Positions 9,571-23,414 of a stretch of 64,000 nucleotides of DNA are shown piece by piece. The position numbers and the translations under genes were made by a program. The DNA lies in contig NC_015663.1 of assembly GCF_000215745.1 (NCBI RefSeq), positions 3,658,001 to 3,722,000 of the forward strand. Reading direction: 5' to 3'. Each line of letters begins with the position of its first letter. Positions within the stretch are counted from its first letter, which is position 1. The notes beneath the pieces were generated by a model. That model did no database searches. It saw only the letters and a program-made list of their open reading frames with translations, and was not told the origin of the DNA. The DNA comes from Klebsiella aerogenes KCTC 2190 (GTDB taxonomy: Bacteria; Pseudomonadota; Gammaproteobacteria; Enterobacterales; Enterobacteriaceae).

Positions 9571-10329
9571 ATGAAGCTTTTGAAGACAGTACCCGCAGCG
9601 GCATTGCTGGCGGGGGGGCTTTTTGCGTCTGTAAACGCACTGGCCGATGATTCCGTTTTTACCGTCATGGATGACCCTTCCACTGCCAAAAAACCTTTCG
9701 AAGGTGCTGTGAATGCGGGTTATCTCGCTCAGTCCGGCAACACGAAAAGCTCCTCAATGACCGCTGACTCCACGTTGACCTGGTACGGCGATACCACGGC
9801 CTGGTCACTGTGGGGCAATGCGAGCAACACGTCCTCTAACGATCAACGCTCTTCGGAGAAATATGCCGTGGGCGGCCGTAGTCGTTATAACCTGACCGAT
9901 ATGAACTATGTATTTGGCCAGGCCAGTTGGCTGACCGATCGCTACAACGGCTATCAACAGCGCGACGTGCTGACCGCCGGTTATGGTCGCCAGATCCTCA
10001 ACGGCCCGGTTCACAGCCTGCGTTTTGAATTTGGTCCGGGCGTGCGTTATGACGAATATACCGATGGCGATAACGAAACTCAGCCGCTGGGTTACGCGTC
10101 CGGAACCTGGGCGTGGCAGATGACCGACAACGCTAAATTTACGCAAGGTGTTTCGGTATTCGGCGCTGAAGACACGACGCTGAATTCGGAAAGTGCATTA
10201 AACGTGGCCATCAACGCCCACTTTGCGCTACGCGTCGCCTATAACCTGACGTGGAACTCGCAGCCGCCGGCCTCGGCGCCTGAGCATACCGACCGCCGCA
10301 CCACCTTGTCGCTCGGTTATAAAATGTAA
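9571..10329 (+). CDS. ydiY: YdiY, DUF481 outer-membrane protein
   Basis: A 252-aa secreted protein with a Sec signal peptide of about 25 residues ending ASVNALA. The DUF481 beta-strand-rich body (GYLAQSGNTKSSSMTADS, then many alternating aromatic strands) is expected to form a small outer-membrane barrel. It ends in the aromatic/hydrophobic C-terminus SLGYKM. Close to E. coli YdiY, which is described as acid-inducible; substrate and function are unknown. Stands alone between pfkB and thrS. Confidence 0.9.
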   Translation: MKLLKTVPAAALLAGGLFASVNALADDSVFTVMDDPSTAKKPFEGAVNAGYLAQSGNTKSSSMTADSTLTWYGDTTAWSLWGNASNTSSNDQRSSEKYAVGGRSRYNLTDMNYVFGQASWLTDRYNGYQQRDVLTAGYGRQILNGPVHSLRFEFGPGVRYDEYTDGDNETQPLGYASGTWAWQMTDNAKFTQGVSVFGAEDTTLNSESALNVAINAHFALRVAYNLTWNSQPPASAPEHTDRRTTLSLGYKM

Positions 10330-10333
10330 TTTT

Positions 10334-10355
10334 TCAGGCCGGGCAGCCGGCCTGA
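10334..10355 (+). terminator. Possible terminator after ydiY
   Basis: Nine-bp stem TCAGGCCGG/CCGGCCTGA with loop GCAG, 5 nt after the ydiY stop. The tail TTCCTGTTG is only moderately T-rich, so efficiency is uncertain. Confidence 0.55.
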
Positions 10356-10595
10356 TTCCTGTTGTTTCCTGCCGGGTATGAATACTCACTATAACGGATG
10401 ATTTTTTCATTCGTTTTTTAGCGGTGGGGGGATTTATTTATGTATGCAGGTAATTTATCGATTAATTAACCGCGTGGTATGAGCGGGAATTGCTGCGATT
10501 AATTGTCAGCGCCCCTTACTATTTAAAAGAAGAATAACCATTTAGTTATTGCGACTTTAATCGCGCACTAATGATGTGTACACTAACACCCGGTG

Positions 10596-10760
10596 TTATC
10601 AACGAGCGGCTGCAGGTGAGGGCGGTTCAATAGATAGACGGGCGTACTCATATTTTCGCAGAGTGAAGCGGGAGCTGAGCCACAACTCGTTGATAATTAT
10701 GATTATATTGTTTTGTATGTGCTCTTTCGTGTGGGGCACCACTGCAAATAAGGACATAAA
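10596..10760 (+). promoter_or_regulatory. thrS translational operator (tRNA-Thr mimic leader)
   Basis: The mRNA leader of thrS, where ThrRS represses its own translation in E. coli. A perfect 11-bp long-range pairing joins TTATCAACGAG (10596-10606) with CTCGTTGATAA (10686-10696). Just before the ribosome site a stem (10719-10724 with 10734-10739), closed by a T-G pair, presents a 7-nt loop TTCGTGT at 10726-10732. That loop has CGT at its anticodon positions, the Thr anticodon. The ribosome site AAGGAC precedes ATG 10761. The 431 nt between ydiY and thrS hold this leader and the promoter. Confidence 0.8.
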
Positions 10761-12689
10761 ATGCCTGTAATTACGCTTCCTGATGGCAGCCAACGCCATT
10801 TCGACCACGCAGTTAGCCCGATGGATGTCGCTCTGGATATCGGTCCAGGCCTGGCGAAAGCCACCATCGCCGGACGTGTAAACGGTGAGCTGGTTGACGC
10901 CTGCGACCCGATCGAAACTGACTCCACGCTTTCTATTATCACCGCAAAAGATGAAGACGGTCTGGAGATCATTCGTCACTCCTGCGCTCACCTGTTAGGT
11001 CATGCGATCAAACAGCTGTGGCCGAACACTAAAATGGCCATTGGCCCGGTTGTCGACAACGGTTTTTACTATGATGTCGATCTGGACCACACCCTGACTC
11101 AGGAAGACATCGACGCGCTCGAAAAACGTATGCATGAGCTCGCCGAGAAAAACTACGATGTCATCAAGAAGAAAGTCAGCTGGCACGAAGCGCGTGAAAC
11201 CTTCGTGAAGCGCGGCGAACCCTATAAAGTTTCTATTCTTGACGAAAACATCGGCCATGATGACAAGCCAGGTTTGTATCATCACGAAGAATATATCGAT
11301 ATGTGCCGCGGTCCGCACGTACCGAATATGCGTTTCTGCCATCACTTCAAACTGATGAAAACCGCTGGCGCGTACTGGCGTGGAGACAGCAACAATAAAA
11401 TGTTGCAGCGTATCTACGGTACCGCCTGGGCAGATAAAAAAGCGCTGAACGCCTACCTGCAGCGTCTGGAAGAAGCCGCTAAGCGTGACCACCGTAAAAT
11501 TGGTAAACAGCTTGACCTGTATCATATGCAGGAAGAAGCGCCGGGTATGGTGTTCTGGCACAATGATGGCTGGACTATCTTCCGTGAACTGGAAACTTTC
11601 GTTCGTTCGAAACTGAAAGAGTATCAGTATCAGGAAGTCAAAGGCCCGTTCATGATGGACCGTGTGCTGTGGGAAAAAACCGGCCACTGGGACAACTACA
11701 AAGATGCGATGTTCACCACCTCTTCCGAGAACCGTGAATACTGCATTAAGCCGATGAACTGCCCGGGTCACGTGCAGATCTTCAACCAGGGGTTGAAATC
11801 TTACCGCGATCTGCCGCTGCGTATGGCTGAATTCGGTAGCTGCCACCGTAACGAACCGTCGGGCGCGCTGCATGGCCTGATGCGCGTTCGTGGCTTTACT
11901 CAGGATGACGCGCATATCTTCTGTACTGAAGATCAGGTTCGCGATGAAGTGAACGCCTGTATTCGTATGGTTTATGATATGTACAGCACCTTTGGCTTCG
12001 AGAAAATCGTCGTCAAGCTGTCTACTCGCCCGGAAAAACGTATCGGTAGCGATGAGACCTGGGATCGCGCGGAAGCGGATCTGGCGGTGGCGCTGGAAGA
12101 AAACAACATCCCATTTGAATATCAATTGGGCGAAGGGGCGTTCTACGGCCCGAAAATTGAATTTACCCTGTATGACTGCCTCGATCGTGCATGGCAGTGC
12201 GGTACTGTACAGCTGGACTTCTCCCTGCCGCAGCGTTTAAGCGCCTCTTATGTTGGCGAAAACAACGAGCGTCAGGTACCAGTAATGATTCACCGTGCGA
12301 TTCTCGGTTCGCTGGAGCGCTTCATCGGCATCCTGACCGAAGAGTTCGCTGGCTTCTTCCCAACCTGGCTTGCGCCAGTGCAGGTAGTGGTCATGAATAT
12401 TACTGATTCTCAGTCTGAATACGTTAACGAATTGACGCGTAAACTACAAAATGCGGGCATTCGCGTAAAAGCGGACTTGAGAAATGAGAAGATTGGCTTT
12501 AAAATCCGCGAGCACACTTTACGTCGTGTCCCGTATATGTTGGTCTGTGGCGACAAAGAAGTCGAAGCCGGCAAAGTGGCCGTGCGTACCCGTCGCGGTA
12601 AAGACCTCGGCAGCATGGACGTAAATGAAGTGATCGAGAAGCTGCAACAAGAGATTCGCAGCCGCAGTCTTCAACAACTGGAGGAATAA
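10761..12689 (+). CDS. thrS: Threonyl-tRNA synthetase
   Basis: Charges tRNA-Thr and binds its own mRNA leader. 642 aa, the same length as E. coli ThrS. Domains in order: TGS (about 1-60), the SAD-type editing domain with [10 protein letters not shown] and the second metal-site cluster, the class II catalytic core with motif 1-3 segments (NCPGHVQIF carries the zinc Cys), and the C-terminal anticodon-binding domain ([16 protein letters not shown] onward). The stop is 3 nt before the unusual AUU start of infC, so the two are translated from one transcript. Confidence 0.98.
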   Translation: MPVITLPDGSQRHFDHAVSPMDVALDIGPGLAKATIAGRVNGELVDACDPIETDSTLSIITAKDEDGLEIIRHSCAHLLGHAIKQLWPNTKMAIGPVVDNGFYYDVDLDHTLTQEDIDALEKRMHELAEKNYDVIKKKVSWHEARETFVKRGEPYKVSILDENIGHDDKPGLYHHEEYIDMCRGPHVPNMRFCHHFKLMKTAGAYWRGDSNNKMLQRIYGTAWADKKALNAYLQRLEEAAKRDHRKIGKQLDLYHMQEEAPGMVFWHNDGWTIFRELETFVRSKLKEYQYQEVKGPFMMDRVLWEKTGHWDNYKDAMFTTSSENREYCIKPMNCPGHVQIFNQGLKSYRDLPLRMAEFGSCHRNEPSGALHGLMRVRGFTQDDAHIFCTEDQVRDEVNACIRMVYDMYSTFGFEKIVVKLSTRPEKRIGSDETWDRAEADLAVALEENNIPFEYQLGEGAFYGPKIEFTLYDCLDRAWQCGTVQLDFSLPQRLSASYVGENNERQVPVMIHRAILGSLERFIGILTEEFAGFFPTWLAPVQVVVMNITDSQSEYVNELTRKLQNAGIRVKADLRNEKIGFKIREHTLRRVPYMLVCGDKEVEAGKVAVRTRRGKDLGSMDVNEVIEKLQQEIRSRSLQQLEE

Positions 12690-13235
<546 letters not shown>

Positions 13236-13252
13236 GGCCATCAAGTAACATT

Positions 13253-13274
13253 CCGGTGGGCTTCGGCTCACTGG
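13253..13274 (+). promoter_or_regulatory. Hairpin in the infC-rpmI spacer, probable part of the L20 operator
   Basis: Nine-bp stem CCGGTGGGC/GCTCACTGG (two G-U pairs) with a TTCG tetraloop. In E. coli L20 represses rpmI-rplT translation by binding structures in this spacer. Placement and structure fit, but I cannot test binding. Confidence 0.55.
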
Positions 13275-13301
13275 TTTGTTCGCCTTTGTTTCGTTTATTA
13301 A

Positions 13302-13523
<222 letters not shown>

Positions 13524-13552
13524 GTCGTTAACCCTTTTAACTTTTTAATTAG

Positions 13553-13930
<378 letters not shown>

Positions 13931-13940
13931 GCCAGTTGAA

Positions 13941-13964
13941 AGAGGGAGCTTGTCTCCCTCTTTT
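13941..13964 (+). terminator. Terminator after rplT
   Basis: Stem AGAGGGAG/CTCCCTCT with a 5-nt loop followed by four T residues. It separates the thrS-rplT unit from the pheM-pheST promoter. Confidence 0.85.
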
Positions 13965-13985
13965 CGTTTCAACACTATCAATACG

Positions 13986-14014
13986 TTGACTTTTATCCGT
14001 GCAGGCTTTTCAAT
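13986..14014 (+). promoter_or_regulatory. Promoter of the pheM-pheST operon
   Basis: TTGACT at 13986-13991 and TTCAAT at 14009-14014 with a 17-bp spacer, about 40 nt before the leader peptide. This resembles the known E. coli pheST promoter. Confidence 0.65.
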
Positions 14015-14053
14015 ACAGGTCTGACGTTTCTTACCAGACAAGGTAATGCAAGC

Positions 14054-14098
14054 ATGAATGCTGCTATTTTCCGCTTCTTTTTTTACTTTAGCACCTGA
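14054..14098 (+). CDS. pheM: pheST leader peptide PheM
   Basis: A 14-residue leader peptide ([14 protein letters not shown]) with five phenylalanines, identical in layout to E. coli PheM. Ribosome stalling at the Phe codons when charged tRNA-Phe is scarce favours the antiterminator, so pheST is expressed. An AGGT ribosome site lies about 10 nt upstream. Confidence 0.95.
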
Positions 14099-14103
14099 AC
14101 TCA

Positions 14104-14170
14104 GGAGGCTAGCGCGTGAAAGAAGAAACGGAAAACAGCGCCAGAAAGCCTCCCCTGTGGAGGCTTTTTT
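14104..14170 (+). promoter_or_regulatory. pheST transcription attenuator
   Basis: The terminator is AAAGCCTCC (14145-14153), loop CCTGT, GGAGGCTTT and a T tract to 14170. An alternative partner, GGAGGCT at 14104-14110, can pair with AGCCTCC at 14147-14153 and so break the terminator. This gives the expected antiterminator just after the pheM stop. Confidence 0.9.
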
Positions 14171-14179
14171 CGTATATAG

Positions 14180-17623
<3,444 letters not shown>

Positions 17624-17627
17624 ACCT

Positions 17628-17927
17628 ATGGCGCTTACAAAAGCTGAAATGTCAGAATATCTGTTTGATAAGCTTGGGCTTAGCAAGCGGGATGCCAAAG
17701 AACTGGTAGAGTTGTTTTTCGAAGAGATCCGTCGTGCTCTGGAAAACGGAGAACAGGTAAAACTCTCCGGGTTTGGCAACTTCGATTTGCGTGATAAGAA
17801 CCAACGCCCGGGACGTAACCCGAAAACGGGGGAGGATATTCCCATTACAGCCCGGCGTGTGGTGACCTTCAGACCCGGACAGAAGTTAAAAAGCCGTGTC
17901 GAAAACGCTTCACCCAGAGAGAAATAA
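17628..17927 (+). CDS. ihfA: Integration host factor alpha subunit
   Basis: A 99-aa DNA-bending protein that works as a heterodimer with IhfB. The family signature [20 protein letters not shown], with the intercalating proline, is intact. It lies downstream of pheT in the same operon; in E. coli it also has its own promoter inside pheT. In E. coli btuC follows directly, but here a cassette of four genes intervenes. Confidence 0.98.
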   Translation: MALTKAEMSEYLFDKLGLSKRDAKELVELFFEEIRRALENGEQVKLSGFGNFDLRDKNQRPGRNPKTGEDIPITARRVVTFRPGQKLKSRVENASPREK

Positions 17928-17943
17928 TCTGGACTGACTAATT

Positions 17944-17969
17944 AAAAAGGCCGCTATGCGGCCTTTTTT
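17944..17969. terminator. Bidirectional terminator after ihfA
   Basis: Stem AAAAAGGCCGC/GCGGCCTTTTTT with loop TAT. It has T tracts on both strands and lies between the convergent ihfA and RidA-family genes. Confidence 0.92.
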
Positions 17970-17984
17970 CTTACCTGTTTTATC

Positions 17985-18338
17985 TTACGCTTTTACGGCG
18001 GTGACCATGATTTCCACCAGGATGTCGGGCCGCGCCATCTCGGCCTGAACGGCTGCCCGCGCCGGGCTATGGCCTTCCGGCATCCACGCCACCCAGACCT
18101 CATTAAACGCGGCAAAATCGCGTGAGATATCTTTAAGCCAGATCTGTGCGGAAAGGATGTGCTGCTTGTCGCTACCGGCGGCGACCAGCAGGGCGTCGAG
18201 CTTCTCCAGTACTTCGCGGGTTTGCAGCGCAATATCATCAGCGCTGCTTTTCGGCGTTTGGCCGGAGAGAAACACCAGGTTGCCGTACTCGACGCTGGCG
18301 GAAAGTCGGGGTTGCGGATTATTACGAATAATTGTCAT
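17985..18338 (-). CDS. RidA family protein (imine/enamine deaminase-like)
   Basis: 117 aa of the YjgF/YER057c/UK114 family. RidA proteins hydrolyse reactive enamine/imine intermediates to ketoacids and ammonia. The key arginine of the active site is present (Arg94 in SPARAAVQ). The start ATG at 18338 overlaps the stop of the upstream dehydrogenase as ATGA, so the two are coupled; the earlier in-frame ATG at 18353 is less likely. The pairing makes sense because a FAD amino-acid dehydrogenase releases an imino acid, which RidA would hydrolyse. Confidence 0.88.
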   Translation of the reverse strand: MTIIRNNPQPRLSASVEYGNLVFLSGQTPKSSADDIALQTREVLEKLDALLVAAGSDKQHILSAQIWLKDISRDFAAFNEVWVAWMPEGHSPARAAVQAEMARPDILVEIMVTAVKA

Positions 18339-19588
18339 GCGGATTGTTTCCATGTCAGACCATCTAAAGAAATTGCCGGCGCTTCGCCATCGAGGAGTGC
18401 TCCCAGTATCACGGCGCTGCCGGCCGCGAGCGTAAAACCAAGGCTACCCTGGCCGAGATTCATCCACAGATTCTGGTATCCGGCGCGCCCCAGCATCGGT
18501 GGGCCCGCTGGCGTCGACGGGCGCATACCGGTCCAGGCTTCAGCCTCATCCAGCCCCTGCAGATCGGGGAAGCTGTTCGCGACGATATTTTTCAGCGCCT
18601 GAACGCGGCTATCCCGTATTTCTTCACCGTCGTAGCCGATATCCACCATCGCCGCGATGCGTAACCGATCGCCCAGGCGGGCGTAAACGATTTTGTGTCC
18701 GTAGTCAGTCACGCTGATATCCGGCGCGATCCCGGCCTCTTTAGGGTAGGGAAGGGTCAGGCTGTATCCCTTCAGCGCGCACAGCGGCACGCGCACGCCC
18801 AGATGACCCAGCAGTGGGCCGCTACCGTTGCCGGCGGCGACGACATAATCATCGCCGGTTATTGTACCGCGGCTGGTCTCAAGCGAACTGATGCGTCCGT
18901 CGCGCTTATTGAGTCGCAGCACCTCGCAGTGGGTGAGCAGGCTGAAGTTGCTGCTGGCATTGAGTTTGTCGAGCAGGGCGAGGCAGAATTTATGGCAGTC
19001 TGCCGTTTCATCTCCCGGTGAATAAATCCCGCCTTGTAGCGAATGGCTGATGTGTTTCAGCGCCGGTTCCAGCTGCAGGCAGGCTTCGGCGCTCAGGGCA
19101 TGCTGATACTGGGGATTAATCCCTTTCGCCGCTTTATGAAAGTCGTACTCCCGGCGATGGATAATGAGTTTACCGCTACGCCGCCAGTGAAAATCAGCAA
19201 GATTATCTTCATCAAGCCACGACTGCATAACCTGACGGCTGAGCAGGGATAAGCGTAAAATATGATCGCCGTTAATTTTGTTGCTTTGGCTATTGCAGGC
19301 GCGCAGGAACTGCAACAGCCAGCGCCACTGCTGGAAAGACATTTGCAGGCGCATATTCAGCGGCGAATCGGCTTTGCCCATCCATTTAATCCCCTGCAGG
19401 GGGACGCCACGGTCGGCAAGCGGCGCCACGTAGCGGTAGCTTAATTGCCCGCCGTTGGCGAAACTTGTGGCGCTGCCCGGCTCGGCGTTGCGCTCCAGTA
19501 GCTGCACCTGGTGTCCGCTCTTAATTAATACCCAGGCGGTGGCCAGCCCTACCACGCCGCCGCCGATAATCACAATGCGTTTTTTCAT
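18335..19588 (-). CDS. DadA-like FAD-dependent D-amino acid dehydrogenase
   Basis: A 417-aa DAO-family flavoenzyme. The N-terminal Rossmann dinucleotide motif is IIGGGVVGLATAWVL (residues 6-20) with the acidic residue of LLER after it. The SFANGGQLSYRYVAPLAD block and the C-terminal WTGMRPSTPAGPPMLGR/GQGSLGFTLAAGSA segments are typical of DadA. Predicted reaction: oxidation of a D-amino acid to the imino acid with electrons passed to the respiratory chain. E. coli DadA is a different locus (dadAX), and no racemase gene is adjacent. The substrate is not predictable. Confidence 0.85.
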   Translation of the reverse strand: MKKRIVIIGGGVVGLATAWVLIKSGHQVQLLERNAEPGSATSFANGGQLSYRYVAPLADRGVPLQGIKWMGKADSPLNMRLQMSFQQWRWLLQFLRACNSQSNKINGDHILRLSLLSRQVMQSWLDEDNLADFHWRRSGKLIIHRREYDFHKAAKGINPQYQHALSAEACLQLEPALKHISHSLQGGIYSPGDETADCHKFCLALLDKLNASSNFSLLTHCEVLRLNKRDGRISSLETSRGTITGDDYVVAAGNGSGPLLGHLGVRVPLCALKGYSLTLPYPKEAGIAPDISVTDYGHKIVYARLGDRLRIAAMVDIGYDGEEIRDSRVQALKNIVANSFPDLQGLDEAEAWTGMRPSTPAGPPMLGRAGYQNLWMNLGQGSLGFTLAAGSAVILGALLDGEAPAISLDGLTWKQSA

Positions 19589-19638
19589 AACCTGATATAT
19601 CCACCGCTGATAAATATCTTGCGGTTATGTCAAAGCAT

Positions 19639-20553
19639 TTACCCCAGCGGCGCAATTGACTTTTTATGGTCAGGGTATAACTGCAGGTTAATTTCTTTGA
19701 GCTGTTGACGCAGCTGTTTACACAGAAAATCGACAAATTTCTGTGTGATTGGGCTGAGCGAAACATCGGCGCGACGCAGCAGGCATAGGTTGATTTTCAT
19801 CGGCGGCGTAATCGGGTGAATCATCTCCGGCGACAGATTATGCCGCGCCGAGAAGATATCGGTGATGCTGCAGCCGATACCGCGCTTCACGAACTCGGTG
19901 GCCATGTAGTAGGTCTGTACATTAAGCCGGGTAGTGGAAAAATCACGGCGGGTGGCGATGGCGGCAGAGAGCGAATGCGGCCCCGGCGATATCCAGCGCT
20001 GCTGATCGATCTCTTTGATGTCCACCGCGCCTTGTCGGTAGTCGCGGTCGATATAGACCAGCGGTACTTCGGCAATCAGGGTAGTGATTATTTCCCCCTG
20101 CTGAACCGGCTGCAGCGTCAGCGCTAAATCTATTTCGCGCAGATCCAATTTTTTGACCAGCGTCTCAGTATGCTCGGTGGTTAAGGTCATCACCAGATTA
20201 CTGTTTTGCTGATAAAAATCGGTCACCAGCTCCGGCACCAGGCTTAATCCAAGGCTTGGTAAACAGCCTAAGGTGATTTTGGCGCGCGGATCGCGGGCCA
20301 GATTATCCGCCAGCAGGCGCAGGTTATCGAGATCCTGATAAATGCTCTGCGCTTTTTCAAAAAGTGTGAGCGCTTCGCTACTTGGCAGCAGCTTACCCCG
20401 TACCCGCTGAAACAGCTTAAAACCGAGCTTAAGCTCGGCGTTTTTTAACGCTTTACTGGCGGCCGGCTGGGAGATATTCAGCGATTCCGCCGCACGTGAA
20501 AGAGAGCCGCAAGTCATCACGGCGTAGAAGATTTCCAGATGGCGCAGTTTCAT
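19639..20553 (-). CDS. LysR-family regulator of the amino-acid dehydrogenase cassette
   Basis: 304 aa with an N-terminal winged helix-turn-helix (MKLRHLEIFYAVMTCGSLSRAA, then LNISQPAASKALKNAE) and a periplasmic-binding-like effector domain. It is upstream of the dehydrogenase gene on the same strand (50 nt) and divergent from the permease. The likely targets are these flanking genes. The effector is probably the substrate amino acid; this is inference from the arrangement. Confidence 0.87.
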   Translation of the reverse strand: MKLRHLEIFYAVMTCGSLSRAAESLNISQPAASKALKNAELKLGFKLFQRVRGKLLPSSEALTLFEKAQSIYQDLDNLRLLADNLARDPRAKITLGCLPSLGLSLVPELVTDFYQQNSNLVMTLTTEHTETLVKKLDLREIDLALTLQPVQQGEIITTLIAEVPLVYIDRDYRQGAVDIKEIDQQRWISPGPHSLSAAIATRRDFSTTRLNVQTYYMATEFVKRGIGCSITDIFSARHNLSPEMIHPITPPMKINLCLLRRADVSLSPITQKFVDFLCKQLRQQLKEINLQLYPDHKKSIAPLG

Positions 20554-20830
20554 GAACAGTTAACTCAGGGTTATAGCTTGCCGATAAAAAGTCATTTTCT
20601 ACTAACACTAAATTAACATAAATTTAATCGCCAATCAGCGCTCCGGTTACATATTGTGCTGCTGGTACCGTCTTCAGGCGGTCTTTTACGTTCTCAGAAC
20701 CATTCCCTTTGTATCCTACAAACCCTCAGGCCATGAAGCCAATAATGATAACGAGGGGGGATATTTTCTGAGCAGGCCCGAATACGCCAACCTGCAATCG
20801 CGGTCGGTTCTAATGGCTTTAAGGAGTTAT

Positions 20831-22264
20831 ATGAGTGACTCAACGCTCGCTGGCAATACGCTCGCCAGACGAAATATCACAAGAAAAAACGTTATTATTG
20901 GCCTGTTATTGGTGCTGTTTGTGTTGACCGCGTGGTGGTGCCATGGCCGCCCGAGTAATGAACTCGGCCTGTTGGGCTTTACGCCATTAGTGGCGTTAGC
21001 GGTTCTGTCTCTGGTCGGTGTCGATATTGTGCTGGCGGTGATTTCTTCAATTATTATCGCCATGATTATGACCTCCACCGGGTTGCCGGAAATGGGCACC
21101 ATGCTGGCGAAATCCACCGGTTCATTTATCGCCACCGTCGGGCTGATTATTATGCTCGGCGCCGGGGTGGGCGAAGTCGCCACCCGTACCGGCGCCGCGG
21201 TTGAGTTAGTGAAATTTGTGGTTCACCGCATCGGCCTTTCCAGCCAGACCCGAGTGAAGTTTGGCATTGTGGTGTCCTCGATTTTAATCTGCGGCTCGCT
21301 GGGGACGATGGCTGGTGGTAACGCGATTATTGTCGCGGTGATCATCCCGGTGGCGGCAGCGGTACGCCTGACTCCGCCGACGGTGGCCGCGCTGATGATG
21401 ACCGCCGGATCCGTGGGATTGTTTACCGGGCCGTTTACCCCCAGCACCGTGACTATCCTGAGCCTCGGCGGATTAAGCTATCCGGATTATCTGCTGTACG
21501 TGGGGCTGCCGATGAGCGCGGTGACGCTGCTGGCTGGCTGGGTGATGGCGGGGCGGATCCAGAAGATGACCGAAGGAAAACTACGCTATGAAGTCGATCT
21601 CACGGAGAAGCCAACAGAAGCACTGAGCGCTGCGCAGCTGCGTCGGCGTAAGCTCAGCGCGTTGGCCTTCGCGGCAACGATTATCGTGATGGCGGTCATT
21701 GGCGTGGTGATCAAAGCCGGATTCAGCTTTGCGATTATCGTGATGCTGCTGGTGGCCCTGATTACCGGGCTGGTGGGCGGCCTGCGCCCGACGCAGATCC
21801 TGCAGGCGCTGTACCACGGTTGTGGCCGTCTGGTGTGGATGTTTATTCTCTACTGGCTGTATAACCCGATCCTGGAGCTGATGGATGGCCTTCATGCCTA
21901 TCAGGGGCTGCTCGACTATACCCAGCCGCTGCTGGAAGGCATTTCGCCTGCCTGGCTGTGCTTTTGCATCTTCGCTTTCAATATTATTGGTCACGTACCG
22001 GGGGCGGCGGTGGCGCAGATGACCTTCACCCACAAAATTTTCGGCCCGATGCTGATGGCCGCCGGCGTACCGCCGCAGGGAACCACTGCGGTGCTGCTGG
22101 CCTCTTCGCAGGTCGACTGGTTTGGCCCATTCCCCTCTTCGGATATGTTCGGTCAGATGGGGCTGGCGCAGTCTACCCATCTGAAATACATGCTGTATAA
22201 CGGCTGGGCGATTGTGGTGGCGAATATCATTCTCTTCGCGCTACTGTTCCAGATACTGGTGTAA
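20831..22264 (+). CDS. Putative 12-TM permease of the ion-transporter (GntP/NhaC-like) group
   Basis: A 477-aa inner-membrane protein with about twelve hydrophobic segments. Glycine-rich re-entrant-type motifs ([20 protein letters not shown] and [18 protein letters not shown]) recall GntP/NhaC/DsdX carriers. The start at 20831 has a perfect AAGGAG 5 nt upstream; the frame extends to 20654 without support. It is divergent from the LysR gene. By context it probably imports the amino acid oxidised by the neighbouring dehydrogenase. The family placement is by motif style only. Confidence 0.75.
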   Translation: MSDSTLAGNTLARRNITRKNVIIGLLLVLFVLTAWWCHGRPSNELGLLGFTPLVALAVLSLVGVDIVLAVISSIIIAMIMTSTGLPEMGTMLAKSTGSFIATVGLIIMLGAGVGEVATRTGAAVELVKFVVHRIGLSSQTRVKFGIVVSSILICGSLGTMAGGNAIIVAVIIPVAAAVRLTPPTVAALMMTAGSVGLFTGPFTPSTVTILSLGGLSYPDYLLYVGLPMSAVTLLAGWVMAGRIQKMTEGKLRYEVDLTEKPTEALSAAQLRRRKLSALAFAATIIVMAVIGVVIKAGFSFAIIVMLLVALITGLVGGLRPTQILQALYHGCGRLVWMFILYWLYNPILELMDGLHAYQGLLDYTQPLLEGISPAWLCFCIFAFNIIGHVPGAAVAQMTFTHKIFGPMLMAAGVPPQGTTAVLLASSQVDWFGPFPSSDMFGQMGLAQSTHLKYMLYNGWAIVVANIILFALLFQILV

Positions 22265-22391
22265 CTTCCGTTTTCACGCAGGCGTCCTGGCGAGCACTGA
22301 CGTCTGCGTGAAGATTGCTCTGCGTTTTTCCTTTTCTCCCCGCCATCGCCACCGTAAAATCAATCACCTCGCTCACTTGCCTCCGGGACTT

Positions 22392-23378
22392 ATGCAGACC
22401 TTCGTCGATATTCAACAGCGCCATAACCGTCGTTGGCTAACCGCCTTAACGCTGATTCTGCTCGTCACATTGACTATTAGCCTGTGCGCCGGTGACCAGT
22501 GGATCCCGCCGCAGGAGTGGTTTAGCGCCAAAGGCGAGCTGTTTATCTGGCAAATCCGCCTGCCGCGCACGCTGGCGGTGCTATTAGTGGGGGCGGCGCT
22601 GGCGCTTTCCGGGTCGATCATGCAGGCGCTGTTTGAAAACCCGTTGGCGGAGCCGGGTCTGCTGGGCGTTTCTAACGGTGCGGGCGTTGGGCTGATTGCC
22701 GCCGTGCTGTTAGGCCACGGCGTGTTACCCATGTGGGCGCTGGGGCTGTGCGCCATTGCCGGCGCGCTGCTGATTACCTTTATTCTGCTCCGTTTCGCCC
22801 GGCGCCACCTGTCCACCAGCCGTCTGCTGCTGGCGGGCGTGGCGCTCGGCATTATTTGTAGCGCGTTGATGACCTGGGCGGTCTATTTCTCAACCTCTTT
22901 TGACCTGCGCCAGCTGATGTACTGGATGATGGGGGGTTTTGGCGGCGTCGACTGGCAGCAGCTGTGGCTGATGCTGGCGCTAATACCGGTGCTGCTGTGG
23001 GTATGCTGGCAGTCGCAGCCGCTGAACCTACTGGCGTTGGGCGAAGTCTCGGCGCGTCAGCTCGGCCTGCCGCTGTGGTTATGGCGAAAACTACTGGTGG
23101 TGGCCACCGGCTGGCTGGTCGGCGTCAGCGTGGCGCTGGCGGGGGCGATTGGCTTTATTGGTCTGGTGATCCCGCATATTTTGCGCCTGTGCGGCCTGAG
23201 CGATCATCGGGTGCTGCTTCCCGCCTGCCTGTTAGCTGGCGCCAGCGCGCTGCTCGGCGCCGATATCATCGCCCGGCTGGCGTTATCGGCGGCGGAATTA
23301 CCGATCGGCGTGGTGACGGCGACGCTGGGGGCGCCGGTGTTCATCTGGTTGCTGCTGCGTTCAGGGATACGGGGGTAG
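22392..23378 (+). CDS. btuC: Vitamin B12 ABC transporter permease BtuC
   Basis: The membrane subunit of BtuC2D2-F (328 aa, ten TM helices). Conserved FecCD motifs include [20 protein letters not shown] near the N-terminus and [16 protein letters not shown] near the C-terminus. Start at [15 protein letters not shown] by comparison with E. coli BtuC; the frame is open upstream into the permease end but reads as non-coding. In E. coli btuC, btuE and btuD are contiguous; here a MetQ-type gene on the opposite strand lies between btuC and btuE. Confidence 0.95.
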   Translation: MQTFVDIQQRHNRRWLTALTLILLVTLTISLCAGDQWIPPQEWFSAKGELFIWQIRLPRTLAVLLVGAALALSGSIMQALFENPLAEPGLLGVSNGAGVGLIAAVLLGHGVLPMWALGLCAIAGALLITFILLRFARRHLSTSRLLLAGVALGIICSALMTWAVYFSTSFDLRQLMYWMMGGFGGVDWQQLWLMLALIPVLLWVCWQSQPLNLLALGEVSARQLGLPLWLWRKLLVVATGWLVGVSVALAGAIGFIGLVIPHILRLCGLSDHRVLLPACLLAGASALLGADIIARLALSAAELPIGVVTATLGAPVFIWLLLRSGIRG

Positions 23379-23414
23379 GGAGACGCCGTCAGCATGGACG
23401 GCGTCGGGGGACGC

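Noticed and set aside
10576..10770. 64-aa ORF in the thrS leader
   Set aside because: Begins at a non-ATG codon, overlaps the thrS start in another frame, and the bases are explained by the RNA operator.
10995..12125. Long minus-strand ORF (376 aa) opposite thrS
   Set aside because: Lies wholly antisense to thrS, has no ribosome site or recognisable domain, and is explained by high-GC third-position bias.
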